Assembly (NCBI GenBank): GCA_900320415.1 | Contig: ONSE01000104.1 | Span: 1-15,290 of the forward strand | From: an uncultured Eubacteriales bacterium | Lineage (GTDB): Bacteria > Bacillota > Clostridia > Oscillospirales > Acutalibacteraceae | Reading direction: 5' to 3' | Length of the DNA stretch: 15,290 nucleotides | Shown here: positions 8,326 to 14,648 of the stretch, in pieces | Layout of the letters: each line of letters begins with the position of its first letter | Position numbering within the stretch: the first letter of the stretch is position 1 | The notes under the pieces: model-generated | What the model saw: only the letters and a program-made list of their open reading frames with translations | Told to the model about the DNA's origin: nothing | Database searches by the model: none | Position numbers and translations under genes: made by a program

Positions 8326-8353
8326 ATTATAACACCATCCTGAAAAAATGCAA
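8326..8353 (-). promoter_or_regulatory. Probable promoter of the metF operon
   Basis: On the minus strand an extended -10, TGTTATAAT (8334-8326), is preceded at 16 bp by TTGCAT (8353-8348). This gives a leader of about 28 nt. A second TATAAT (8314-8309) lies 17 bp downstream, but its start site would fall on or next to the ribosome binding site, so it is less likely. The -35 region overlaps the T-rich tail of the preceding terminator. The leader is too short for a SAM riboswitch or T-box. Confidence 0.6.
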
Positions 8354-8361
8354 GAAGCAAA

Positions 8362-8391
8362 CACGCCGGCGCGGAAATCCGCGCCGGCGTG
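8362..8391 (-). terminator. Intrinsic terminator of the dockerin gene
   Basis: A perfect 14-bp GC-rich inverted repeat (8362-8375 with 8378-8391) has a minimal 2-nt centre. On the minus strand it is followed by TTTGCTTCTTG and then a run of six T's. It lies about 30 nt after the stop of the dockerin gene and just before the metF promoter. Confidence 0.8.
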
Positions 8392-8421
8392 CTCTGCGTG
8401 AAAGAATATTTCCAATGGCGA

Positions 8422-9915
8422 TCACTGATTAATGAAGAACTGGATGTCGGTTGCGTCGGAGATATCGATCTCTCCGTCCTGATTGAAGTCCGCTGCCTCG
8501 ATGTGGAGCTCGGTCTCGTCCTTCAGCTCCGCGAGGTAGTACTGGATCTGCGTCGCGTCGTTGACGTCGATTTTGCCGTTTCCGTCCACGTCGCCGAGCT
8601 TGTACCTTCTCTCAAGGGTCTTCAGCTCCACCGCCGTGGGATTCTCGTTCGGGCTGGAAGCGGAGAAGCCGTACAGCTTGTCGCCCTGAATGTACAGGCC
8701 ATAGAGCTGATTGCCGTTGTTGAGGGGATTCTCCATCAGGGTTGCCTTCTCGCCCGTCGCGATATCGTAGGTGTAGACGTTGTACTCACCGTTGAAGTAG
8801 AGGACGCCGTCCAGCTGGGCGATGCTGGTATAGTTGCCGCTCCAGGTGCTCCACTCGCTGTCCGCGTGCCACAGCTCGGTGGACGTGTACAGGTCGGTGT
8901 AGGAGTCGGTCGCGTAGTCATAGGAAGCAATGACGGCGCGCATTCTGTCATCGCCGTATTCGTCCTCCATCTGCTTCTTGTAGAGGGTGTAGAACGTGCC
9001 GTCGACATAGTAGAGCGGATTTTTGTTGCTGTGCAGATTGGCATAGCCGTCATAAGCATTGCCCGCTGCGTTGTGGCTGCCGTAAGAGTAGTGCCGTTCG
9101 GTGCTGTAATTGGGATCCTGCAGCAGCTCGTCGCTCAGCAGGAAGTAGGTGTGGGACACCCTGTCGGGTCTGTCGATGCCGTTTATGGTGGGATCGTCCC
9201 AGGTCACGTCAACGTTGTAGTAGTAGTCGGAGCCGTCGAGGTGGATCCTCATCCACTCGTGGACCATCTCGTCGGAGCCGACGATCTCGCTCTCGATGCC
9301 GACGTTGGCGAGCAGGTAGGCGTAGACCTCGGCGTAGTTCTCGCATCTGCCGAAGCCCTCGACCATGAAGGTATAGTTGGAGCTGTTCTGCACCTGGTAG
9401 CGGTTATTCTGCACCAGCGCCTCGTGGAGCACGACCGCCTTGGTGAATTCGTCCATGCTGTCGTCTACCAGCGCGAGGTACTCGTCCGCCTTGGCGTAGA
9501 ATTCACTGAGCTTGGCGTCAGACTCGTCCTTGTCCATGTTATAGGCAGGGAACAGCTTGTAAAGGTAGTAATTGGTACCGTCCCAGGAGAAAGAGCTTGC
9601 TCCGAGGCTGCCTTCGATAAAGAATAAGTCGGGGTATACACTGAGGAGCGACTTTGCCAGTTTCGAATACTCTTCGACGGGGATCTCGTCGTTCATGACA
9701 TTGATCTCTTCCTCGTGATTCAGGATTTTCTCATAGATGGAGTAGAGAAGATCCGCGTGCTCGATCTGGTACTCCGCGGCACCGTTCTCTGTCTCCTCCA
9801 CGATCATACCCTTGGGTGTTTTCCCTGCCGCGAACGCGGGGACAACCGCCGCCGCCGCGAGAAGGGCGCCTAGCAAAATCGCACTGATTTTTCTGAACAT
9901 TTTCGCAGTTTTCAT
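8422..9915 (-). CDS. Secreted transglutaminase-like protein with C-terminal dockerin
   Basis: A 497-aa exported protein. Residues 1-30 form a signal peptide (basic start, hydrophobic Ala/Leu core, AFA before the likely cut near 29-30). A transglutaminase-like fold covers about 155-245, with the expected triad Cys191 (GRCENYAEVYAYLL), His219 (HEWMRI) and Asp236 (VDVTWDD). Residues about 300-425 are rich in Tyr/Asp and repeat short strands such as YDYAT, YDIATG and LYGF, which looks like a beta-repeat or propeller-like part. Two dockerin type I calcium repeats end the protein: 442-453 (Asp442, Asp444, Asn446, Asp453) and 476-487 (Asp476, Asn478, Asp480, Asp487). Dockerins bind cohesins, so the protein probably attaches to a cell-surface or cellulosome-like scaffold. 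Whether it crosslinks or cleaves protein is unknown; many such bacterial proteins are peptidases. The start at 9915 has AGGAGGAG (9924-9931) 8 nt upstream; the frame stays open further upstream only as a shadow of spoIIID. No cohesin gene is seen here. Confidence 0.9.
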   Translation of the reverse strand: MKTAKMFRKISAILLGALLAAAAVVPAFAAGKTPKGMIVEETENGAAEYQIEHADLLYSIYEKILNHEEEINVMNDEIPVEEYSKLAKSLLSVYPDLFFIEGSLGASSFSWDGTNYYLYKLFPAYNMDKDESDAKLSEFYAKADEYLALVDDSMDEFTKAVVLHEALVQNNRYQVQNSSNYTFMVEGFGRCENYAEVYAYLLANVGIESEIVGSDEMVHEWMRIHLDGSDYYYNVDVTWDDPTINGIDRPDRVSHTYFLLSDELLQDPNYSTERHYSYGSHNAAGNAYDGYANLHSNKNPLYYVDGTFYTLYKKQMEDEYGDDRMRAVIASYDYATDSYTDLYTSTELWHADSEWSTWSGNYTSIAQLDGVLYFNGEYNVYTYDIATGEKATLMENPLNNGNQLYGLYIQGDKLYGFSASSPNENPTAVELKTLERRYKLGDVDGNGKIDVNDATQIQYYLAELKDETELHIEAADFNQDGEIDISDATDIQFFINQ

Positions 9916-9937
9916 ACATATCACTCCTCCTGGGTGT

Positions 9938-9966
9938 ATTGTACCATATTTCTCCGCGTTTTTCAA
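9938..9966 (-). promoter_or_regulatory. Sigma-A-like promoter of the dockerin gene
   Basis: On the minus strand TTGAAA (9966-9961), a 17-bp spacer and TACAAT (9943-9938). Each box matches the consensus at five of six bases. The transcript would start close to the AGGAGG site, giving a leader of about 15-20 nt. It shares the 118-bp divergent intergenic region with spoIIID. Confidence 0.75.
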
Positions 9967-9981
9967 TAGGATTGACCATCG

Positions 9982-10010
9982 TACTATTATGACTTTTCGG
10001 CGCATATGAT
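9982..10010 (+). promoter_or_regulatory. Candidate sigma-E-type promoter of spoIIID
   Basis: TACTATT (9982-9988), 14 bp, then CATATGAT (10003-10010). This resembles the Bacillus sigma-E pattern (ATATT-like -35, 14-15 bp, CATACAnT) at most conserved positions. No good sigma-A pair was found: TTGACC at 9972-9977 has no -10 at the right distance. In Bacillus subtilis spoIIID is transcribed by sigma-E, so the match is plausible, but it is a pattern call only. Confidence 0.4.
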
Positions 10011-10033
10011 GTACAAAACGGCAGGAGGAGATT

Positions 10034-10300
10034 ATGGAAACGGTTGAACAGCGCGCGGCGATGCTGGGCGAATACATTATCGAGCAGGGCGCTACCGTCC
10101 GCGAGACGGCAAAGCGCTTCGGCATCAGCAAGAGCACGGTACACAAGGACGTGACGGGAAGGCTCAGGAGCATCAACCCCGTGATGTACAGAGAGGTCAG
10201 GGAGGTGCTCGAAAAGAACAAGAGCGAGCGGCACATCCGCGGAGGCATGGCGACAAGGGAAAAATACCGCGCCATCCGCGGGCTGCACAAAACGAAATAA
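10034..10300 (+). CDS. spoIIID: Stage III sporulation transcriptional regulator SpoIIID
   Basis: Small DNA-binding protein (88 aa; the Bacillus protein is 93) that acts in the mother cell, changing sigma-E gene expression and preparing the switch to sigma-K. The helix-turn-helix covers about residues 21-44 (TVRETAKRFGISKSTVHKDV at 21-40), and the basic conserved tail SERHIRGGMATREKYR is at 64-79. The start ATG has a strong AGGAGGAG (10023-10030) 3 nt upstream of it. It is divergent from the dockerin gene and upstream of the aminotransferase in the same direction. No clear terminator separates it from the latter, so read-through is possible. It marks the organism as a likely endospore former. 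The N-terminus lacks a few residues compared with Bacillus. Confidence 0.96.
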   Translation: METVEQRAAMLGEYIIEQGATVRETAKRFGISKSTVHKDVTGRLRSINPVMYREVREVLEKNKSERHIRGGMATREKYRAIRGLHKTK

Positions 10301-10305
10301 AAGCC

Positions 10306-10334
10306 TTTACTTTTTCGGCGGAGTGTTGTATAAT
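10306..10334 (+). promoter_or_regulatory. Sigma-A promoter of the aminotransferase gene
   Basis: TTTACT (10306-10311), a 17-bp spacer and a perfect TATAAT (10329-10334). The leader would be about 65 nt and contains a small hairpin (10364-10368 with 10375-10379) before the AAGGAG site. The -35 box begins 5 nt after the spoIIID stop. Confidence 0.75.
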
Positions 10335-10405
10335 GTAGGATGATAAAATGGGTGTAATAAGCTGGCGGCTCCGTCCGCCGTGTTTCTACGAAGGAGATTT
10401 TCAGG

Positions 10406-11608
10406 ATGAGAAACATTCCCTTTTCTCCGCCGGATATTTCTCAGGCAGAGATCGACGAGGTTGTAAAGGTTGTCCGCTCGGGCTGGATCACCACCGGACC
10501 CGAGACAAAGCTCTTTGAGAGCCGGATCGCGAAGTACTGCAATGTGGAAAGGGCTGCCTGCCTGTCGAGCCAGACCTCCTGCGCGGAGCTGACGCTGCGC
10601 ATCCTCGGCGTAGGTCCCGGCGACGAGGTGATCCTGCCTGCCTATACTTACACCGCCACCGCCTCTATCGTCTATCACGTCGGCGCGAAGCCCGTGATGA
10701 TCGACTGCAAGAGCGGCAGCTTCGAGATGGATTACGATAAAATGGAGGCGGCGATCAACCACAACACCAAGGCGATCATCGCCGTTGACCTCGCGGGAAT
10801 CATCTGCGACTACGACCGCATTTTTGAGGCGGCGGAGCGCAGGAAAAGCGTTTTCGAGCCGAAAAACGAGCTGCAGGAAAAGTTCGGCAGAGTGTTTGTC
10901 ATCTCTGACGGAGCGCACGCCTTCGGCGCGATGCGCGAGGGCAGGATGTGCGGCGAGATCGCGGATTTCACGAACTTCAGCTTCCACGCCGTCAAGAACA
11001 TGACCACAGCCGAGGGCGGCGCCGCCGTACACAGGTCGCATCCCGCCATCGACGAGGACTGGATGTACAAGCAGTATATGCTCCTCTCCCTCCACGGTCA
11101 GACCAAGGACGCCTACTCCAAAAACAGGGCGGCGTCATGGGAATACGACGTGGTGGACACGCAGTACAAGTGCAATATGCCCGACGTTCTCGCGGCGCTC
11201 GGTGTGGCGCAGCTTTCGCGCTATGACAAGATCCTCGAGCGCAGGCACGAGCTGATCCGTCTGTACAACGAGGAGCTGAAGGATCTGCCGATCCAGGTAC
11301 TCAACCACTGCGACGACCATCACCGCAGCAGCGGCCATCTCTATTTTGTCCGCTTCATCGGCAAGAACGACGAGTACCGCAACAAATTCTACAACATGAT
11401 GGCGGAGAACGGCGTCATGTGCAACGTGCATTTCAAGCCGCTGCCCCTGCTCACCGCCTACAGCAACAAGGGCTTCCGCATTCTCGACTTCCCCAACGCC
11501 TACAATATGCACAAGAACCAGCTCACCCTCCCGCTGAACACCGTGATCAGCGACGACGACGCGTGGTACGTGCTGGAAACCTTTAAGCGGACCATCAAGA
11601 CCATTTAA
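10406..11608 (+). CDS. DegT/DnrJ/EryC1/StrS-family sugar aminotransferase
   Basis: PLP-dependent enzyme of the family that aminates keto groups of nucleotide sugars; 400 aa, normal length. Key features are the N-terminal SGWITTGPET at 25-34, the cofactor loop SSQTSCAEL at 54-62, DEVILPAYTYTAT at 73-85, the PLP-ring contact Asp168 in SDGAHAFGA, and the Schiff-base Lys197 in FSFHAVKNMTTAEGGA (191-206). A charged stretch of about 20 residues (about 142-162) appears inserted before the Asp168 strand. AAGGAG (10391-10396) precedes the ATG by 9 nt. The gene has its own promoter and terminator. ArnB, PglE and WecE belong to this family and act on 4-keto sugars made by dehydratases such as the one at 2241-4103; a functional link is inferred, and the substrate could differ. 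Confidence 0.92.
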   Translation: MRNIPFSPPDISQAEIDEVVKVVRSGWITTGPETKLFESRIAKYCNVERAACLSSQTSCAELTLRILGVGPGDEVILPAYTYTATASIVYHVGAKPVMIDCKSGSFEMDYDKMEAAINHNTKAIIAVDLAGIICDYDRIFEAAERRKSVFEPKNELQEKFGRVFVISDGAHAFGAMREGRMCGEIADFTNFSFHAVKNMTTAEGGAAVHRSHPAIDEDWMYKQYMLLSLHGQTKDAYSKNRAASWEYDVVDTQYKCNMPDVLAALGVAQLSRYDKILERRHELIRLYNEELKDLPIQVLNHCDDHHRSSGHLYFVRFIGKNDEYRNKFYNMMAENGVMCNVHFKPLPLLTAYSNKGFRILDFPNAYNMHKNQLTLPLNTVISDDDAWYVLETFKRTIKTI

Positions 11609-11626
11609 ATATGTTCATAAAACAGC

Positions 11627-11655
11627 AGAGGACGCGCCGCGGCGCGTCCTCTTTT
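11627..11655 (+). terminator. Intrinsic terminator of the aminotransferase gene
   Basis: A 12-bp perfect GC-rich stem (11627-11638 with 11641-11652) with a tiny central loop, followed on the plus strand by further T's (TTTT counting the last stem base). It lies 18 nt after the stop codon. Confidence 0.85.
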
Positions 11656-11698
11656 GTCCGGTGTTGAAAAAGCGCGGTCTATTGACAAACAGAAATCC

Positions 11699-11726
11699 AA
11701 AGGCTGCCGCGTCCGCGGCAGCCTTT
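11699..11726 (-). terminator. Intrinsic terminator of the SleB-like gene, possibly bidirectional
   Basis: A 12-bp perfect stem (11699-11710 with 11715-11726) with a 4-nt loop. On the minus strand it ends in TTTGGATTT, 11 nt after the stop of the gene at 11738. On the plus strand it ends in TTTT, so it may back up the terminator at 11627-11655. Confidence 0.8.
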
Positions 11727-11737
11727 TCCTGTTTGGT

Positions 11738-12532
11738 TTATGCGCCCCAGCGGTCAAAGAAGCGGATCTGCTGATAGCTGAGGATAAAGTTCTGACTCTC
11801 GTGGAAGGAGCTGTTGACCAGATACGGCGCGTACATATAGAGGATACGGTGCTGCACCGCGCTGCCGTCGTCGTCAAAGATGTAGCGGACCGCCTGACGG
11901 CACTCATCCGAGGTGCCGCTGGTGGTGCTGCCGTCGTAGCGGCACTCCTTGATGACCTGGGCAATGGAGGTGTAGCCGTCAAAGCACATCGCGTCCTTTA
12001 CCGCCTGCGCGATCAGCGCCGCGCCGATAAAGCCGCCCGTGCCGAACTCGCCGTAGCAGAGATTCTCCAGAAGCTCCCTGTCCTCGTCCGTGAGGTCGAT
12101 GTGATAGCAGGCGTAGGAGGTGTCGGGATTGTCGATCGCCACCAGATAGCCCGCGTCCCACTGCGCCTGATAGTCGGCGGGATCCGCGGCAGGCTCCGCC
12201 GTGGCAAAGACCACATCTCCCGGAGCGGCAGTGGCAGGCTGTGTGGTCGCCTCCGCCGTGGTCTGCTCCGCCTCGGTGGTTTCGGGCGCCTCTGTCTGTT
12301 TTTCCGTCGCCTTCGCGGCGGCCGTCGCCTGCTCGCGCGTGCTCACCGCCTCGGTCGCCTTGGGCGTGAACTGTGACGCGGGGTGCGACGCGGTCTGCGC
12401 CTTGGGGGCGGGACCGCAGAAAATCACGATCAGCGTTATCATCGCTACCGCGAGCACAAGAGACGCGACAAACAGAACAATGTTCTTGTGCGCCTTGATG
12501 CTGTCAATAATTTTTGGAATATCTATAACCAT
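11738..12532 (-). CDS. Membrane-anchored protein with SleB/CwlJ-like C-terminal domain
   Basis: 264 aa with three parts. One membrane helix lies at about 17-39, after a short basic cytoplasmic start. An Ala/Thr/Glu-rich low-complexity stalk (about 42-115) looks like an extracellular spacer. The C-terminal domain (about 148-264) includes ELLENLCYGEFGTGGFIGAA (153-172) and QAVKDAM (176-182) and ends in FFDRW. It resembles the Hydrolase_2/SleB-CwlJ cell-wall hydrolase fold, where a Glu after the first helix (here Glu162) would be the catalytic candidate. The match is by eye and modest; a non-enzymatic wall protein is possible. It has its own promoter and terminator, with AGGTG 5 nt from the ATG. 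A sporulation or germination role would fit spoIIID nearby but is not shown. Confidence 0.75.
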   Translation of the reverse strand: MVIDIPKIIDSIKAHKNIVLFVASLVLAVAMITLIVIFCGPAPKAQTASHPASQFTPKATEAVSTREQATAAAKATEKQTEAPETTEAEQTTAEATTQPATAAPGDVVFATAEPAADPADYQAQWDAGYLVAIDNPDTSYACYHIDLTDEDRELLENLCYGEFGTGGFIGAALIAQAVKDAMCFDGYTSIAQVIKECRYDGSTTSGTSDECRQAVRYIFDDDGSAVQHRILYMYAPYLVNSSFHESQNFILSYQQIRFFDRWGA

Positions 12533-12563
12533 TCGTTCACCTTTTTTCGCAATTCTAGATTAG

Positions 12564-12592
12564 ATTTTATCACAAAATAAGAAATTGCACAA
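12564..12592 (-). promoter_or_regulatory. Promoter of the SleB-like gene
   Basis: On the minus strand TTGTGC (12592-12587), a 17-bp spacer and TAAAAT (12569-12564), in an AT-rich stretch. The leader is about 25 nt. The -10 matches five of six bases; the -35 is weaker. Confidence 0.6.
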
Positions 12593-12618
12593 GGGTTATC
12601 ACAAAAAATTCACAAAAA

Positions 12619-12645
12619 CACTCCGCCCAATTTTTGGGCGGAGTG
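12619..12645 (-). terminator. Intrinsic terminator of the AraC-type gene
   Basis: A 12-bp stem (12619-12630 with 12634-12645) with a 3-nt loop. On the minus strand it is followed by TTTTTG and later another T-run. It begins 7 nt after the stop codon of the AraC-type gene. Confidence 0.9.
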
Positions 12646-12652
12646 CCGAAAT

Positions 12653-13495
12653 TTACGCTTTTCTGTATGCCGACGGCGTTTTTCCGAAGTGGAGCTTGAA
12701 TGCGCGGTTGAAGTTGGAGAGGTTGTTGAAGCCCGAAAGAGCCGCGATCTCAATGATCGGGGTATCGGTCGTCAGCAGCAGCATCGCCGCGCGGTTGAGG
12801 CGCAGCTCGTTGACATAGCCGACGAAGGTGGTGTTGAGCAGCTCCTTGAAGAGGTGCGACACATAGTAGCGGCTGATTCCCGTGGCGCCCGCCACATCAT
12901 CGAGAGACAGGCCGTCGATGTAGTGCTCGTCAATGTAGGTGGTGACGCGCATGAGAGCGCGGTACTTTTTGCTCTTGCTCTCGGAATCAACAATTTTCAC
13001 GAACTTGTTGGCAAACAGCTCATAGAACGCCTCGTACATTTTTCCGTAGACAAGAAGCTGGAAGAAATCGGACTTCTCGGTCTCCGCCCTGGTGGCGATG
13101 GTAAGACAGTCCAGAATTCTCGGATGGGCGCCCTCGCTCGGAGAAATACGGGCATAATTGGTGCAGTTGCCGTTGATCAGCGCCTTGATGATACTCTGTG
13201 GAAGGTAATCCTGCGTCACCGCGGCGGGGTTGGTAAAGTTGATGGTAATGACATTGATACTCGCGCTGTTGCTGTTTGTCAGCTTATATCTGGTGTTGGG
13301 CGACACAAAGTAGATGTCGTCCTTGCGCAGATGGAAGCCGCCGTCGCTGGTTTCAAAGGTGACGGACCCCGACTTGACATGGCCGAACAGAGCCTCGTGG
13401 TGCGTGATACTCTTGTCACTTAATGACATTTCCCCGCACACTACTCTGAACGCCGAGTTTGATGCTGAAGTAGCATTCAGTATTTCAATACTCAT
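12653..13495 (-). CDS. AraC-family transcriptional regulator
   Basis: 280-aa DNA-binding regulator. The N-terminal cupin-like sensor (about 15-90) contains HHEALFGHVKSGSVTFE at 32-48 and a second strand set around LRKDDIYFVSPN at 56-67. A helical linker runs from about 97 to 172. The C-terminal AraC module (about 180-280) has two helix-turn-helix units: LSLDDVAGATGISRYYVSHL (196-215) and PIIEIAALSGFNNLSNFNRA (246-265), ending in GKTPSAYRK. The domain order is that of AraC regulators sensing a small molecule, often a sugar. No sugar-use gene is adjacent, so the ligand is unknown. GGGGGA (13502-13507) lies 6 nt from the ATG. It has its own strong promoter and terminator. Confidence 0.95.
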   Translation of the reverse strand: MSIEILNATSASNSAFRVVCGEMSLSDKSITHHEALFGHVKSGSVTFETSDGGFHLRKDDIYFVSPNTRYKLTNSNSASINVITINFTNPAAVTQDYLPQSIIKALINGNCTNYARISPSEGAHPRILDCLTIATRAETEKSDFFQLLVYGKMYEAFYELFANKFVKIVDSESKSKKYRALMRVTTYIDEHYIDGLSLDDVAGATGISRYYVSHLFKELLNTTFVGYVNELRLNRAAMLLLTTDTPIIEIAALSGFNNLSNFNRAFKLHFGKTPSAYRKA

Positions 13496-13557
13496 AGAAA
13501 ATCCCCCAATTTTATTGTTCGAGTATGTGCTGAATAGACTTATCCTATCCTGTGTTT

Positions 13558-13586
13558 ATTCTACCATAATTGTCATCTTTTGTCAA
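13558..13586 (-). promoter_or_regulatory. Strong sigma-A promoter of the AraC-type gene
   Basis: On the minus strand a consensus TTGACA (13586-13581), a 17-bp spacer and TAGAAT (13563-13558). The leader is about 55 nt. An inverted repeat lies directly upstream of the -35 box. Confidence 0.88.
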
Positions 13587-13590
13587 TGAT

Positions 13591-13610
13591 TTATTGCTAT
13601 TAAGCAATAA
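13591..13610. repeat. 8-bp inverted repeat between the WYL gene and the AraC promoter
   Basis: TTATTGCT (13591-13598) and AGCAATAA (13603-13610) form a perfect dyad with a 4-nt centre. It ends 4 nt from the AraC -35 box and begins 26 nt after the WYL-gene stop. It may be an operator or a weak terminator. The stem is AT-rich and no T-run follows, so an operator fits slightly better. Confidence 0.55.
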
Positions 13611-13636
13611 TATTACAATTCAGACAAAATAGTGCT

Positions 13637-14638
13637 TTAATTACCCGAAATAAATTGTCGGATATTGTTATAAAAACAATCAACTGCCGATTTTGGAGAG
13701 AGAATTCTCACCTTTCCTCCCATGCCGAAAACCCATGCGAAAAACTGCGGACTGGTGATTACATGAAGCGTAATGGTAAAACTTTTTTCTGTTTCGCGCA
13801 AAATGAGAACATCTGTACCAAATCTGTCCACAATAACACCAATCATATCATTGTCCACGCTCAGCTTCACATCCTGCGCCTCACCGCCAAACATTGCAAA
13901 GACGGCTTTGGAATATTGCGCCGGATTGAAGTCCTCAAACAGCTCCGCGCCGTCGCGCGCTGCCTCCAGCTGTTCGATATGCTCCATTTTATCCACGCGG
14001 TAGTGCTTGATCATCTCCGCGCCGCTGTCGTAGGCGATGAGATAGTAGTTCTCATCGTCCCAGCAGAGCGCCCACGGTGAAACCACATAGGGTCTGCCGC
14101 CGTGACGCGCAGCCTTTCTGATGCGCTCGGGTGAGTCAAAATCGACCTCCCAGCGGAAGTAGGTGAAGCTGATCTGCCTGTCGGCGGAAATCGCCGCGTG
14201 CAGGCTGTCAACGTTGTAGTAGATCTTTTCATTGAGCGTCTTGGCGCGGTTGGTCACATAGACCTGACGGCGCAGCTGGCTGCTCTGGTTCTCACTGACC
14301 AGACCGCCGAGCTTTCTGATCAGCTCGAGGCTCTTTTTGGTCGTGATGAACTTGGAGCTTTGGATCGCGTCAACCAGCAGCTTCAGCTCGGGGATCTGAA
14401 AATCGCGGCTGCCCACGTAGTAGCCCATGGTGCTGGAGCGGACGCGGCAGATATCCAGTCCGAAGCTGCGCAGCAGCTCCAGATCCTCATAGAGGCTCTT
14501 GCGCTCCGCCTTGACGTCATATGCCGCGAGGTGCTCCTTGATCTCCTGAATGGTCAGCGGGTGCTCCTCGTCGGATTTTTCAAGCATGATTTTTTGCAGG
14601 CAAAGCAGCTTGAGCTTCTGCCGCGGGCTTTTGGGCAT
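13637..14638 (-). CDS. WYL-domain transcriptional regulator
   Basis: 333 aa. An N-terminal winged helix-turn-helix (about 5-75) includes LTIQEIKEHL at 28-37 and the segment ERKSLYEDLELLRSFGLDI at 45-63, a layout common to DeoR-like WYL regulators. The WYL ligand-binding domain (about 135-225) holds PWALCWDDENYYLIAYD at 188-204, where YYL (198-200) stands in the WYL position. A WCX-type C-terminal extension covers about 255-330. WYL regulators respond to nucleic-acid or nucleotide-like signals in known cases; the ligand here is unknown. AAGGAG (14645-14650) overlaps the stop of the upstream transporter gene, and the ATG lies 10 nt past that stop, so the two are co-transcribed. It may control the transporter. 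Confidence 0.92.
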   Translation of the reverse strand: MPKSPRQKLKLLCLQKIMLEKSDEEHPLTIQEIKEHLAAYDVKAERKSLYEDLELLRSFGLDICRVRSSTMGYYVGSRDFQIPELKLLVDAIQSSKFITTKKSLELIRKLGGLVSENQSSQLRRQVYVTNRAKTLNEKIYYNVDSLHAAISADRQISFTYFRWEVDFDSPERIRKAARHGGRPYVVSPWALCWDDENYYLIAYDSGAEMIKHYRVDKMEHIEQLEAARDGAELFEDFNPAQYSKAVFAMFGGEAQDVKLSVDNDMIGVIVDRFGTDVLILRETEKSFTITLHVITSPQFFAWVFGMGGKVRILSPKSAVDCFYNNIRQFISGN

Positions 14639-14648
14639 GGCGAACTCC

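Noticed and set aside
8389..9627. Plus-strand open frame of 412 aa, Val-rich
   Set aside because: It is antisense to the dockerin gene. The Val/Leu/Gly bias comes from the complementary codons.
10364..10379. Riboswitch in the aminotransferase leader
   Set aside because: A single 5-bp hairpin in a 65-nt leader has no conserved aptamer pattern and no expression platform.
9916..10416. N-terminal extension of the dockerin protein by 167 residues
   Set aside because: It would run antisense through spoIIID and put the signal peptide in mid-protein. ATG 9915 has a strong RBS and a promoter.
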